From contig CM077599.1 of NCBI GenBank assembly GCA_039654915.1, forward strand, positions 3,660,501 to 3,724,500: a stretch of DNA of 64,000 bases. The letters run 5' to 3'. Each line of letters starts with the position of its first letter. The stretch's first letter is position 1. The notes below the pieces were generated by a model. The model ran no database searches and was not told where the DNA came from. It worked only from the letters and a program-made list of their open reading frames with translations. Shown piece by piece: positions 33,451 to 46,100 of the stretch. Both the position numbers and the translations under genes were made by a program. This stretch comes from Aquilaria yunnanensis. Lineage: Eukaryota > Streptophyta > Magnoliopsida > Malvales > Thymelaeaceae.

Positions 33451-34896
33451 AATACCTAGATCTCATCACCTTATTGCCGGAGTTGATTGCATCATCCTTT
33501 GTCGATCTCCACACTGCATGGATCTTGCCAGAATTGGGTTTCTAATTTCTTAGGGATGAATCGGGATATAGTGAATTTTAAAGTAAAAGATATAATAAGG
33601 GCAGCATAATAAATTTATTATAAAAAGTTTGCTAGAAGAGAAAATGGTGCAATAGTTTTGAGACATTTGAAAAAGAAAAATGTTGCAAAAATTTTGGCCT
33701 TCACATATAAATTTGTACTTCTTCTTTCGTTCCTGCTTCATGGGGCTAAGGTTGCATACTAAAAACTTTCGTCCTAGGGCTACAACTGATATATATATAC
33801 CATATAGCCTTCCATAGTTTTATTTACATGGACGAGTGAGATAAAATCAAGCAAAGTTTCAGCCTTCCTTCATGCGGCGGAAGGAAACCAAGGGCCCATT
33901 TCAAGCAACAAATGCTCACGGACCATCCAACTCGAGCCACTATCTTTTTCACGACTCCCACCACTGGGCCTGGCCCTCATTTTGGTACATTTTTTTGCTT
34001 TAAAAAAAGTGGGACTTTTCGTTCTAAATAGTATAATATTATATTTTTATTTAAGAACAAATGAGACAATTCCTAGGGGAGAAACAGAATGTGAATACTA
34101 TTTTGTTTATATAAAGGGAATATGAGGTAGAATATAATGAATGTACAGGGGATTGAGTGGTTTAGGAATTTAATGTAATTACTCGGGTTTTATCTGTAAT
34201 TGACAGTTTTAATTTTGATCGGGGAATGAAATGAAATAGTTTTGCTTGCGGATAAATAAAAAAAACGAATGCGAAAGAAAGAAAGAAAGAAAGAAAGGAA
34301 AAGAAAATAGTAATTTTATTCGTTAAATAGAATTGACTATAGATAGGGTGTAAAATAAAAAAATATATATATGTAGTACCATAATCCAACAAGGCAATAA
34401 CATCAACAAAACGATAAAATAAATTATTTATCTTTTTAATGGAAGCCACCAGGTACGTCCAAATCGTACCGAAGACGACGTTGTGTTAACAGAGCACTTA
34501 AAGGAGTCGGTTGGATTAAAGAGCAATCAACCCAGTAACCCCTTCTTCAAGTTTGCTTTGGTCGAGAGAAAATCCACTTCACAACCATTACCGATCATTA
34601 ATATTCAGTCAACCACTTATCCATTCAAACGAAAACTTGATTCCCAAGGCAGCCCAGCCTTCAGTTCACCAGCTAATTCAGAACATTTTCACTTTAATCT
34701 GTCTCTTCAGTAACATGAACATCAACAAAGGTACACAAGACGTATTGGACAACTAGAGCAACATGTACATGGGGGCTCCAATCGTCCGAAAAAAATTACA
34801 AACCCCGTGAAAGGATTTACGCAAGCACACATCAGTTTAGTTGCAAGCCTATGCTCGGTTCCCACGCCCAATTCCGAACCACACCCTAAAAGCAGC
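33451..34896. other. Spacer between chromovirus and CFIS1
   Basis: AT-rich, with a GAAA microsatellite at about 34273-34300. The end next to the CFIS1 stop codon is that gene's 3' UTR. No gene recognised. Confidence 0.4.
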
Positions 34897-36695
34897 CTAG
34901 TCGTATATAATGTTGAATGAGAATTTTGACAGCAACTCTGGCACACTGGCTATTATTGGTCCGTATGTCTACAAGAAAAGGAGGAGGAAAGGAAACTTAG
35001 AGTCCATTCTAGACCACCTGAAATTAATCCTACAACCTTCAAATCACACAACCAAGGTTATAGAAATGTAACTAGTAAGCAGTTATATATATATATACAC
35101 CTTGTGATCTTCATGGACCTGGGAAAGGGGTACAGCTAGCAATTTCATATTTTTTGGTGCAGTAAACTTTTGACTTGCTGGTAACTTCAAGATGAAGAGC
35201 TTCTTACATTCCTATGGGACAATGAAAACACATCAATGCTCCGAAATCAGTTCTGGCTTCCAAAACAAGAAAATTATGCTGAAGAATGCAAGGAAAGCAA
35301 TTCCAGTTAATCATATCACCTTGGGACTTTTGGCATTATGTGGCAAACAGGGAAAGAACAATGTCTCAAAATCACATCTCCACCACATTCCAAGACACTC
35401 TCCCACCTAAAAACAAGCACGCTAACACATCTTCAATACGCACGAGTGTTAAACAGTAAGACAGAATCTTTCAGTCGTACCTCCCACTCAGGCCCACCAC
35501 CATTTTCATCTGCGGAAAGCTTCCTTGAAAGCTTACGTTTCAGTCCATCAACATCTGCCGATTCAACCCTTGTTCAGTAAAAGCTTAGAACAATGCAATT
35601 TTGACGCAAGACTAGAGTAGCTAACCTCTATTCTATATTATAGCCTCATTTGGAAATTGTTTTTATAATTAATATCAAAGTTTTGGATAATTTATTCAAC
35701 CAATTGAGATGAAAATGTTAAAGCTAAAAGCTAAAAACTATCTTTAGATAACTTTTTCAAAACTCTAAAGTTAACTATTGATGCTAATATCTAACGGGTC
35801 ATAAACATAATTGGTTAGATGCTAATAGTGAAAAATATACCTGCTTCACCAGGCCTTAATCGTCCTCCTGGAAGCTTAAATATGGAGTTTCTAATTTGCA
35901 GGAGCAACAAATGAGGATGCTTGAATAGCTCGACCTGATTGAACAAATATTAATTCAGCACAGAGATATCAAATACTGTTACGAACATTACTAGCTAGCA
36001 ACCTACATCTTTCCTTGCATCAAAAATTTGTATGCTACCGGCCAGAATTTTTTGAAATAATCTGTGTGCATTCATCAATTAGAGAGTAGAGTCCAATCAC
36101 ATAGAGTATGGATGAGGCCAATCAATGTGACCACGAGACCCAAACAGACTATCGAATGCGCAACTGAATTTAAAACATGAACAAAAGAACACAAAGTAAA
36201 ACTAAAGCTCAGACAAGAAAATAACATCTAGAATAACCCCAAAAGCTTGAAGAGAAGGACCATAATCTATGTCAAAAGTTTTTATTCTTACCCCAAATTA
36301 AGAAAAGAAAAGAAACCCAGTTAGCGGGAGGAAGTGGGCAAGGCCAGGCAAAAAAACCAATCAAAAAAGCAGGGTGAAGGGAATCGAATGACCCACCAGA
36401 ATTACTGCTTCCACACAAGTCCTCAGCCCCCGAGCAGCATAGCTGAACAAGACACAAGTACAAGCGTGAACAAAACCTACTACACGCATAAAACCAAATT
36501 AGCTAGAAAAATATGGGAGAAGCACTTGGATTCCAGTCTCTGTACACGATCGGCCAAGGTCTCGTCCTTGAAACGAATGGCCGCCTTCGATCTGAAATAG
36601 TAGTTGCTGAGAGGATATATGTCCAGCACAAACCGCCGACTGCCGCCGTCACCGTTTTGTTCGGCTTGACGTCCGGCGCGGGCTTCATCACCCAT
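34897..36695 (-). CDS. CFIS1: Pre-mRNA cleavage factor Im 25 kDa subunit
   Basis: Seven exons on the - strand: 36526-36695, 36397-36442, 35841-35934, 35481-35554, 35320-35406, 35101-35211, 34897-34970; all join in frame to 217 residues (Arabidopsis CFIS1 about 220). The protein is the CFIm25 subunit of the nuclear cleavage and polyadenylation machinery; its Nudix fold binds UGUA in pre-mRNA and helps choose poly(A) sites. Conserved stretches: LDIYPLSNYYF, RLESNYAARGLRTCVEAV, VELFKHPHLLLLQIRNSIF, then LPGGRLRPGEADVDGLKRKL (a Nudix box lacking the catalytic glutamates, as usual for CFIm25), VGECLGMWW, PKNMKLLAVPL and a final TYGPIIASVPELLSKFSFN. The ELFKHPH and GLKRKL variants fit the CFIS1 rather than the CFIS2 branch. 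A MITE lies in intron 3. Exon 2 has only 46 bases and is easily missed by gene finders. Confidence 0.93.
35642..35815. mobile_element. Small MITE in CFIS1 intron 3
   Basis: About 174 bases, ends GCCTCATTTGG and, on the other side, GGGTCATAAAC. Its reverse complement aligns along its length with 57212-57372 in the L18a-like gene (shared words TAGAGTTTTGAAAAA, TTTTTAGCTT, TGAATAAATTATC). No coding capacity. Confidence 0.65.
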
Positions 36696-39600
36696 GTTGG
36701 AAAACAGGAAGAAGCACAGATATTTCCCTTGTTATCCGTTTCTGTTGTTTCTCCGATGAGAAAGTGAAGGAAAAGGAGAGTGGAGGCTCGGTCGATTATA
36801 CGGTTGGAGACGTGGCGCTTCCATTATTCCATCGGACACCTGGAGGCTGGAGGCAAGCCATACGGGAAATCCTAGAAAGAACATTACACGGAGCCGACAG
36901 GGGAGTAGATTAGATAAACCACAGATAGCGCGAGAGCGAAAGAGCGTCAACTGATTGGTGAAAACTGAAAATTTGACGATGCTAAACATTGCCAATTGGT
37001 GGAGATAAATTATTTATGGACCCATAATCCAAGAATACAATATGTTCACACAATCCTCTATTTTAGATCCTCGCTCACGTTCTCGTGATTCCCACTCTCG
37101 CTCTTAACCATCTCGTCTCATTTTTAAAACACTTTTATTTACATAAATTTTTAAATTTTGTGCCATCTCAACTAGTAAAGTACTAGTGACACCAAAAGAT
37201 CGGCCAAATTTAAGGAGTGGTAAAACACTCTCCTCCAAGCCAAAGCAGTCTAACACTAACAGTGGTAAATTGTTGCCAAAAGTCCTTCAGATTTTCATAC
37301 TGCAGCTACTTTCCCTTACCTTTGTTATAATACCTTCTATCCTTTTATACTTATAAATGCTTTTATATACTTAAAAAATTAAAAAATTGATGCTTTCCGG
37401 TTCCAGCTCTCGCTTCATACTCCGGTTTTTGTGTGATTTAGTTTATGCCAATCGAAAGGAGAAAAAAAAACACTTCAATAAGCTCTATGTGAAAATTACA
37501 AAAAAAAAAAAAAGCTACTTTTTTATGACTCAATCCGAAATGGTCAGAGGTCTAAAAAGTACTCCTAACCATTTTTTGGAAAAATTGTGTATTTTTCGCT
37601 TTCACGCTTCGCTAAGTCATGAACCTATGATCCGCTCCGGCCTCGCCACGCCTAGTCCATCAACGTCGGAGGCAACAACTTCATGAAAACGATGGCCTTT
37701 AGCCCTTTTGGCAGAGGGCGATTGGTGTTTCTAGTCAAACGAAAGAAACTTCGTGAGGGCACTTCGGCGCGAGAATATAAAGGCGGGGTAAGGTATCTAT
37801 CACAAGGACGAAGAGTCTGGGTTCAGTCCTGAATGCTATTTGCTTTTAGGATTAGCATGTTATAATAATAATCAAGAAAAGTAATTAAAAAGTTATAATT
37901 TGCTTATTTGTAGATGATGGATTCAGTTTGTTTTTACCATCTGAATATGTTAGGTTCTGACATTTGTATTCTTTTTAAGCCTCATTCACATGCTACTTTT
38001 TTTTTTTTTTTTTATTACTGATATTTTAATGACTTTTGACCCACTAGTTAAGAGGTGTACTGAAAATGAATATATGGCTCTTGTATGGAATGGTCTAATT
38101 GAAGCGTTGGGGCTAATTGACTAAGGAGTTGACTGCTAGAAAAACTTACAACACGTCAAAGAGAGATCTCCATGATTGTGGGAACAATCACGTAATAGTG
38201 GGTATTTCCCACACGATCACATGGACATAGGATCTATAAAGAAACTCCCTCGACACAGTAGTGGATCTATAACATTTTTAAAGTATGATTCATATGTAAG
38301 CCTAATTTATAATTAATATTAAATTTTAAATTTATCAAAAGCTAAACTTTAAACTGTAATGCAACTATTAAAAGAGCATATATCTTCCATAACCATACTC
38401 TTATAAATTCTTGAGTATTAAAAAGAATATGACCATGTAAATAAAATTTTTTTGAACTAATTCCTAATTGTATACATAGAAATAAATATTATTTTGAGCA
38501 ACATTTAGTTTTAATTTGATATAAGTTATTAAATTTTATTTATTTTCAAAATAAAGTACTTCTGCAGATTGCAGTCACTAAATATGCATATTTCACATTT
38601 AGATTGAAATTGAATAAGTCTTTAAAATTATGTAGAAACTTTAAAAATAAATCTCAAAGAGAAATAATATTCTTACTTTTTATGGGTAAAGTATTAGATA
38701 TTTAGTTAATTTTTTAAACAGATTGAAAGGTGGTATCCCACTTTTCAAGGTGGATTGCTTATAATACTATTTCTATTTTTTTAGAATAAAATAATTCAAA
38801 TATAAAAGGTTTTTAATGTCACCAAAAAGAAAAAAGAAAATGACTTGTTTCTTTGACAATACTCATACTTATGTTATGGATTAACATGATTTGTTTAAAA
38901 CTTTGAGCTTATCTTGATTTATAAAGTTTAATGACTAAAGGCTGACTTATAATTTATGGGATAACTAACCCAATTAAGTAAAGTACAAGAACTAATGTTG
39001 CATTTAAGCCATAATTTTTGGATAAGAAAAAAGAACGACAAAAAAAAAAAAATTTAACGAGCGACTCAAATTATGTTTCAACAATTTTCTTTAAAGATAT
39101 TAATGTATTTATTTTCTTTCCTAAATTTTTATTTGAAATAGTTGGGTTCAATAGAAAATTGAAGTAGTGTCCATACTTAATTTTTCACACTTTTAATTAC
39201 ATTTTTTAAATAAAAGTGGGGTCCATGAACACCACTTTATTGAAGATAAATTTGCTCTTGCCTGATAGAGGATAAGGTACATTTCGTAACAGAGGATAAG
39301 GTACATTCTGATTACTGATCTAAAGCTTCCATTGAATCAAATATTATTTGAAAGATGATATTACATTGGTTTAACAATCCATTGAATAACATTTTTTTTC
39401 TATAATGTATTCAAATTTAATCACGTTGTAAAGAGAAAGTCATATAAATTTAATCACGTTGTAAAGAGAATGTCATTTAATGAATTATATATTATCCCTA
39501 TATAATATTAACTTTTAAATGATATTGATTTTAAACAAAACAGTAAAAATAAAAATATGTCATTTTAAATTAATCCCATTTAATTTCAGATGAATTGGAC

Positions 39601-40185
39601 CATATATTTTTTTTACAAGGGGTATAACTTTTTTGAAACAACTATAGTTGTTCTGGGTTTTACATTTAATTTAGTTCAATTTTTGCATGTAATTTATGCC
39701 TTATTTGATTGTTTCCAAATCTAGGGGTTTAAGTGTAGTTAGCATCAAACTTTGGGGGACAAAAAATATGTAGCATCATACTATTCTTATTTTTCAACAG
39801 TTTTTTTTTTTTTCACTCTACCTATTTGCTATTTAACCAGTTGGCGGTTACCTTCAGCTTCGGCCCGTCTCCATTTTGACCGTAGCTACAGCGGACTACG
39901 GTCAATGCCACTATGGGCCTATGGCATTATATCTTCCTGCCTTCATTGGGTTTTTCAAAATTTTCCCCTCTTTTGGGTTTTCCTTTGGTCCCAAAATAAT
40001 CCCCAAGTCTGTCGCCTCTGTTGGCCCATGATTAAACTTTGGGCCGCTAGTACCGAAGGCACAAACAATTTTAATACAAACTTTCTCCAACAACAACATT
40101 TGCAATAACATTTTTTTTCCTGAAAAATGATTTGGGTTTTAGAATAAGGAATCAACATTTCAAAACACGGTGTTTTGTCATGAAA
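36696..40185. other. Gene-poor region upstream of CFIS1
   Basis: 36696-37020 is the CFIS1 promoter side. Between 37540 and 37830 there is a less AT-rich stretch containing GGGTTCAGTCCT (37819-37830), similar to a tRNA B box, but no cloverleaf can be closed, so no tRNA is called. Small direct duplications occur at 39266-39320 (GAGGATAAGGTACATT twice) and 39417-39480 (TTTAATCACGTTGTAAAGAG twice). No gene recognised. Confidence 0.4.
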
Positions 40186-40300
40186 CCTTAACCCAAGTAG
40201 TTGAGACTTAGGACACTAAGGTGGAGGTAAGAGGTTTGAACCCCACTTCTACCAAATTTCCCATAAAATATTAGTTATGTTGATTTGGTAGTCATCTGAG
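40186..40300 (+). mobile_element. tRNA-derived SINE-like fragment
   Basis: AAGTAGTTGAGACTTAGGAC followed about 25 bases later by GGTTTGAACCCC, spaced like the A and B boxes of a tRNA-type promoter. A related copy in opposite orientation is at about 52640-52868. Only the head is clear here. Confidence 0.4.
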
Positions 40301-40439
40301 TTTTGAAAAAGCAAACATTCTCCCATTATCATAATTATCATGTTTCTCTCATCCTTATATTTGTATAGATGCTTTTGATTACAAAGAAAAATATAGTATT
40401 GAGTTTGTTGCGGCTTTCCCCAATAATATCAGGTCGACA

Positions 40440-40671
40440 AATCCTTTAAAAAACGGATTCAAATTGGTCATTCGGTTTCAGACATTCTCTCTTCTAATTG
40501 AGATGGATTTCAATGTTACCTTACAACTTTTTACTTCATCTCAGAATGCGGCAATTGAATTAATGCATTTCATTCTTGATTATAGGTTGCTCAGGGATTC
40601 CAATCAAGCACTTCAAAAACAACATGTGTTTAAAGAAGGAAACATGGAGGCAAACCTTTTGAATCAGCAAC
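40440..40671 (+). pseudogene. LINE-type RNase H relic, left half
   Basis: One frame reads LLRDSNQALQKQHVFKEGN followed by MEANLLNQ, resembling the end of the RNase H-like domain found in plant LINE polyproteins and related ORFs (the HVFREGNMVADSLA-type motif). The Tekay element is inserted directly in this sequence: the GCAAC at 40667-40671 recurs at 50510-50514, after which the relic's continuation would lie. It has no complete catalytic core. The match is short and judged by eye. Confidence 0.45.
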
Positions 40672-43179
40672 TGACACGATCCCCGTGCCCCTGCCCGGGA
40701 TACCCTGTGAGCGTTTGTCTCACGGTGGATTGTAATTGGCTAGCTGGTTATGTGTGTGGATTAAATCCAATGCTACTAGTTGATTAACCTAGAAATGCAA
40801 TATGTATGCACTTATGCTTTGACTTGGTTTATTAAAACCATAAAACATTTAATCATTTAGACATTTAGCCGGCTAGGTAAAATTCTATATAAATAAATAC
40901 AAAAGGCCAAAGCATATCAAAATCAACCTTTGAGTGATTAACTACACATACACCGCTCGTGAAAGCATTTATACATAAGTAACTAATGCTCTCACCCAGA
41001 GAACAATCCCCTGAGTCAAGGACTCTTTATAACATAAATACTGGAGGCAAAATAAAGTACTGTATCAAAATACAAGACTTTGCTGAGATCTTTTACCCTA
41101 GCTCCCACTTTGGACTCCTGTCCCAGTGGCGAGTCTCACAAGTCCTTTGCCAAGTGCTACTAGGCTCTGCAGCCAAAGGAAGAAGCAAGTTAGTACCACA
41201 GCCTGACCAACAGACCAACTAAACACTTAAGCAAGCTAGAAACTTAAAGTTTCTCAACTACCGTACCTTTACAGACAAAAAGGTACTACCGTGATAATCC
41301 TCAGTGATTATCCGGTCCTGTTACTCCAGACTCTGCATAACAAACAGGGAGTGAGAATTCAACATTCTCAGTAAGGGTCTTCGATGTACCTGCAAGAAAA
41401 AGCTAGGACTCTGGCTGCGAGCTCACACAGCATGAGGGTACTAGTCATATATATATACTAGGTCCGTAAACCTCTCCTCAAGTAGTCCTCTGTATCAGGC
41501 CAAGTGTAATCACTTAGCAACCTGACACATATACAGGCCAAGCGCAATCACTTAGCAACCTGAAATATAGGCCAAGCGCTATCACTTAGCAACCTATCAT
41601 ATGGCTCAAGGGCGAACCTTAGCAAGCCTCATTCAAACATAGAACCTCTCACCTAGTTGTTATGCAGGGGAATTTATGATGGGACTTGTAGACTAGGCCG
41701 CAGGGCCTCTTTGATGTAAACTATATGAACAAGGTTTCGCCTCGTGGCCTCGTGGCTCCGGCACGGCTAGGCCGATGAGGGTTCTAAACCTCTCACCTGA
41801 GCTATTGATAGCTAATTAAGTTCAATTGCAACATTTGTTTCCTTACTTGTTGCCTAAGCAACTTACTTACCTCAAACAGTTCAAGAAAACTCATACTTCC
41901 GGTGGGACTTTCGGAAGTCTCGGAGTACCATCGGGATCCTCGGACCCTTAGGCACGTTCCGAACCTTCCGTAGTCTCGGTCGGGTCAACGCAGCAAAAAG
42001 TCAAACCCCCCATTTTTAGGTGTTGGCGCCGCGTCGCCAAAGGCAAAAAGAATTGGCGATGCGTCGCCAACAAACAAACGCTCTGTGAAGAAAAATTGAA
42101 TTGGCGACGCGTCGCCAATTTTCGGGCCAATTGGCGCCGCGTCGCCAATTCTGCAGAAATGCAGAATTCGGCCGTTTGCTGCTACGAACTTTGGCAACCA
42201 AATACATATAGCAAACATGCATCAAAAGTTACCAAATTTCATACACATGAAGTACGTGTTGCAAGGAACAAAACCAACTATCAAAGCCAAACTATGATGC
42301 ATTAGAAACATCAAACCAATCCTTCGAATTTAGCTAGTCCATCATAATTCCCAAAAACGTTTCTTCACACCATAACCAAAAATTACTCAACTTTCTCAAT
42401 CCATTTCAATCCAAAAGCAATCCAACAACTTAAAAACACTTTCTCCCTTACCTTAACACCAAGAACAAGCAAGAATTCGAACCCTTCCTCTTCCAAACAA
42501 GCTTCCAAAGTTCTACACAATTTCAAACCAAAACAAAGCTCTAAAACATCAAAAACACCTCTTCCAACCAAAACCCAAGCTTCCAATCAATCAAATAACA
42601 CGAATTCAATCAAGAACATGAATCATACCTCGTTCAAAAACAGGGGATGGAGAAAAACACCCTTTCAAGCTTCAAAAACAAGGATTCAAGCTTGAAAATG
42701 CATCCTCCAAGCTTAAACACTTCAAACCACACCTTTTGGCACCAAAAGCTTTTGATTCCAAGCTTAATTTGAGAGAGAAATGGAGTGGAGAAGCTGGAAA
42801 ACGGGTTATGGCAGCCCAAACCCCTCTTCCCTCTTCTTAAACCCCACTTAACCCTTCAAACCACCAAGGTTTCAAGTTAAGTGCAATTAGGTCCCCCATC
42901 TTTGTAACTTAACAGTTCTTGATTAAATTCTTGTCTATTTGTTGAGTTTGAGTTAAGGTTAAAAGTTACGTTCTAAAAATTCATTTTAAAACACTCGGGA
43001 CTCGTCCCGGCCACTCAGGGTGCAAAATTACCATTTTACCCCTGAACTTAGTTCAGAGCTTTATTCTTGTCGGAACTTAGTGAACTTTGGCAAACTTCTT
43101 AATTCTTGCTAGGCAAACTTAAATTAAACTTCTAAACTAAATTCTAAAGTCCTTACCTCCCTCTAGAAGGGCCGTAACA
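40672..43179 (-). repeat. 3' LTR of the Tekay-type element
   Basis: 2508 bases, identical to 48002-50509 apart from a few transitions. Contains a 33-38 bp tandem motif at 41499-41640 and four palindromes at 42023-42148. Small ORFs inside are not genes: they occur in both LTRs and lack any family match. Confidence 0.95.
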
Positions 43180-46100
43180 TTCTCCCCTCCTTCTGGAATT
43201 TGGTCCCCCAAATTCCGTTGCAACTCTGAAAAAACACCAGGATATCTTTTCAGCATATCCTGCTCTGTCTCCCAGGTAGCTTCCTCCTCACTATGGTTAG
43301 ACCAAAGGATCTTAACCATCGGAATCCACTTAGTCCGCAGTTTCTTGACTTGCCTATCCAAAATCTGAACTGGTTTCTCTTCATAAGTCAAGTCCTCCTG
43401 AATGGGTATCACTGAAGGATTTACTACCTGTCCGGGCTCAACTGTGCACTTCCTGAGTAAACTGACATGAAACACATTATGCACTTGAGAAAGGTTAGGC
43501 GGTAAAGCCAACCGATAAGCAACTTTCCCAACTTTCTCTAACACTTCATACGGTCCAATGAACCTTGGAGCTAACTTGCCCCTCTGTCCAAAACGACTAA
43601 CTCCTCTCATGGGCGACACTTTCAGAAGTACTTTGTCACCAACCTCAAAACTCAATTCTCTTCTTCTTCTGTTTGCATACTTAGTCTGTCTGTCATTAGC
43701 TGTCTTGATTCTCTGCTGAATCAACTTAATCTTAGCTGTAGTGTCAGCTATGATCTCAGGTCCAATAACCACTCTGTCTGTTGGATCTGCCCAACAATGA
43801 GGTGTCATACACCGTCTCCCATACAAAGCTTCATAGGGCGCCATTCCAATAACAGATTGATGACTGTTATTATAGGCAAACTCGATCAGTGGTAAGTGCT
43901 GATCCCAATCACCTCTGAAATCAATGACACACATGCGTAGCATGTCCTCCAAAGTCTGAATCACCCTCTCTGACTGTCCGTCAGTCTGTGGATGAAAAGC
44001 AGTACTGAGGCTAACTTTACTGCCCAATGCTTCCTGAAAAGCATTCCAAAACCGTGATGTAAATCGTGGATCTCTGTCTGATATGATTTGATCCGGTATC
44101 CCATGGAGTCTCACAATCTCCCTGAGATATAACTGAGCCAACCTCTCCAATATATAGGTGACTCTGATCGGTATAAAGTGTGCCGACTTCGTCAATCTGT
44201 CAACCACTACCCAAATAGCATCATGCTGACTCCGGGTGGTCGGTAATCCCACTAGGAAATCCATAGTAACGGATCCCCACTTCCTCACTGGTAGAGATAA
44301 ACTCTGAAGTGTGCCTGCTGGTTTCTGGTGTTCAGCTTTCACCACCTGGCATGTCAAACACTTTGCCACATGTCCTCGTACATCTCTCTTCAGTCCTGGC
44401 CACCAAAAATGTGTCTTCAGATCTTGATACATCTTACTAACACCAGGGTGAATACTCAATGTACTACTATGTGCCTCTTGTAGGACTTGCTGCCTAAGTC
44501 CCTCAACATTCGACACATATAGTCGATCGCCATAATGCAGTATTCCATCTTTGTACTTGAACTCTTTCTTCAAAGCACCAGTCTTAGCTTCACCTGAAAT
44601 CTTCTTCAACAATGGATCTTTCAACTGAGCTTCTCTGACTCTGGCTAACCAAGCCGTCTGAATCTCCAAAACGTAGACTAAGGATTTTTCTCGACTTTGC
44701 CATAATTCATGCAAAGCTAAGAAACAATCCTTCAATGCTCCTTCTGAAGAATCTGTAGCCTGATCCTTGGACAAGATCACTCCTGTGTACTTCCGGCTCA
44801 AAGCATCTGCTACCACGTTCCCTTTACTAGCACAATACTCGATCGAACAATCATAGTCTTTAATGTACTCAATCCATCACCGCTGTCTCATGTTCAGATC
44901 CTTCTGAGTAAACAAATACTTCAAACTCTTGTGATCAGTGAAGATTCTGAACGATCTTCCCATCAAATAATGTCTCCATAGTTTCAGTGCAAAGATCACT
45001 GCTGCAAGCTCAAGATCATGAACAGGGTAGTTCAACTCATTAGGCCTCAGCTGTCTCGAACCATAAGCAATCACCTGACTGTCCTGATGTAGAACACAAC
45101 CTAAACCTGAACCTGACGCATCAGTATAAACTGTAAAGGCTCTGTCCGGGTCTGGTAACACAAGTATGGGTGCACTGGTCAACTTTTCCTTCAGCTTCAT
45201 GTAGGCTTCTTCACACTTCGGTGTCCACTCAAATTTCTGAGCTTTCCTGGTCAATGCTGTCAACGGCGTAGCTATCACAGAGAATTTCTCTATGAAGCGT
45301 CTGTAGTAACCTGCTAGACCCAAGAAACTCCTGACCTCTGTAACTGTAGTCGGTCTCCTCCAATCAACCACTGCTTGAACCTTTTCAGGATCAACTGACA
45401 AACCTTGAGCACTGATAATATGCCCCAAAAACTGAATCCTCTCGGACCAAAACTCACACTTAGAAAATTTTGCATAGTACTGATTATCCTTCAGCACTTG
45501 CAAAACCGTTCTAAGGTGCTCCTCATGCTCTGCTGTAGACTGTGAATAGATCAGAATATCATCGATGAAGACCTCAACAAACTGATCCAGAAATGGCTTA
45601 AAGATCCGATTCATAGCTTCCATAAACACTGCTGGAGCATTAGTCACACCAAAAGGCATAACCGTATACTCATAATGCCCGTACCTTGTCCTGAAGGCAG
45701 TCTTCGGAATGTCTTCCTCCTTAACTCTGATCTGAAAATACCCAGACCGAAGATCAATCCTGGAAAACACTCTCGCTCCTCTGAGTCTGTCAAACAAATC
45801 ATCAATTTTAGGAAGTGGATACTTATTCTTAACTGTCACTGCATTCAACTTCCTGTAATCGATGCACAACCTGAAAGTCTCATCCTTCTTCTTCACAAAT
45901 AATACTGGAGCTCCCCACGGTGATACACTCGGTCTTATGAAACCTTTCCCTAGCAGTTCCTCCAACTGCTTCTTCAACTCATCCATCTCAGGAGCCGACA
46001 TCCTATAAGGTGGTACTGAAATAGGCTCAACCCCTGGTTGCAGATGGATAGCAAACTCAGTATCCCTCCTAGGTGGTAACCCAGGTAACTCCACTGGAAA

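Noticed and set aside
36513..36767. 84-codon + strand ORF
   Set aside because: Antisense to CFIS1 exon 1.
37600..37850. Possible tRNA or organellar DNA insert
   Set aside because: GGGTTCAGTCCT looks like a B box, but no cloverleaf closes, and I do not recognise chloroplast or mitochondrial sequence.
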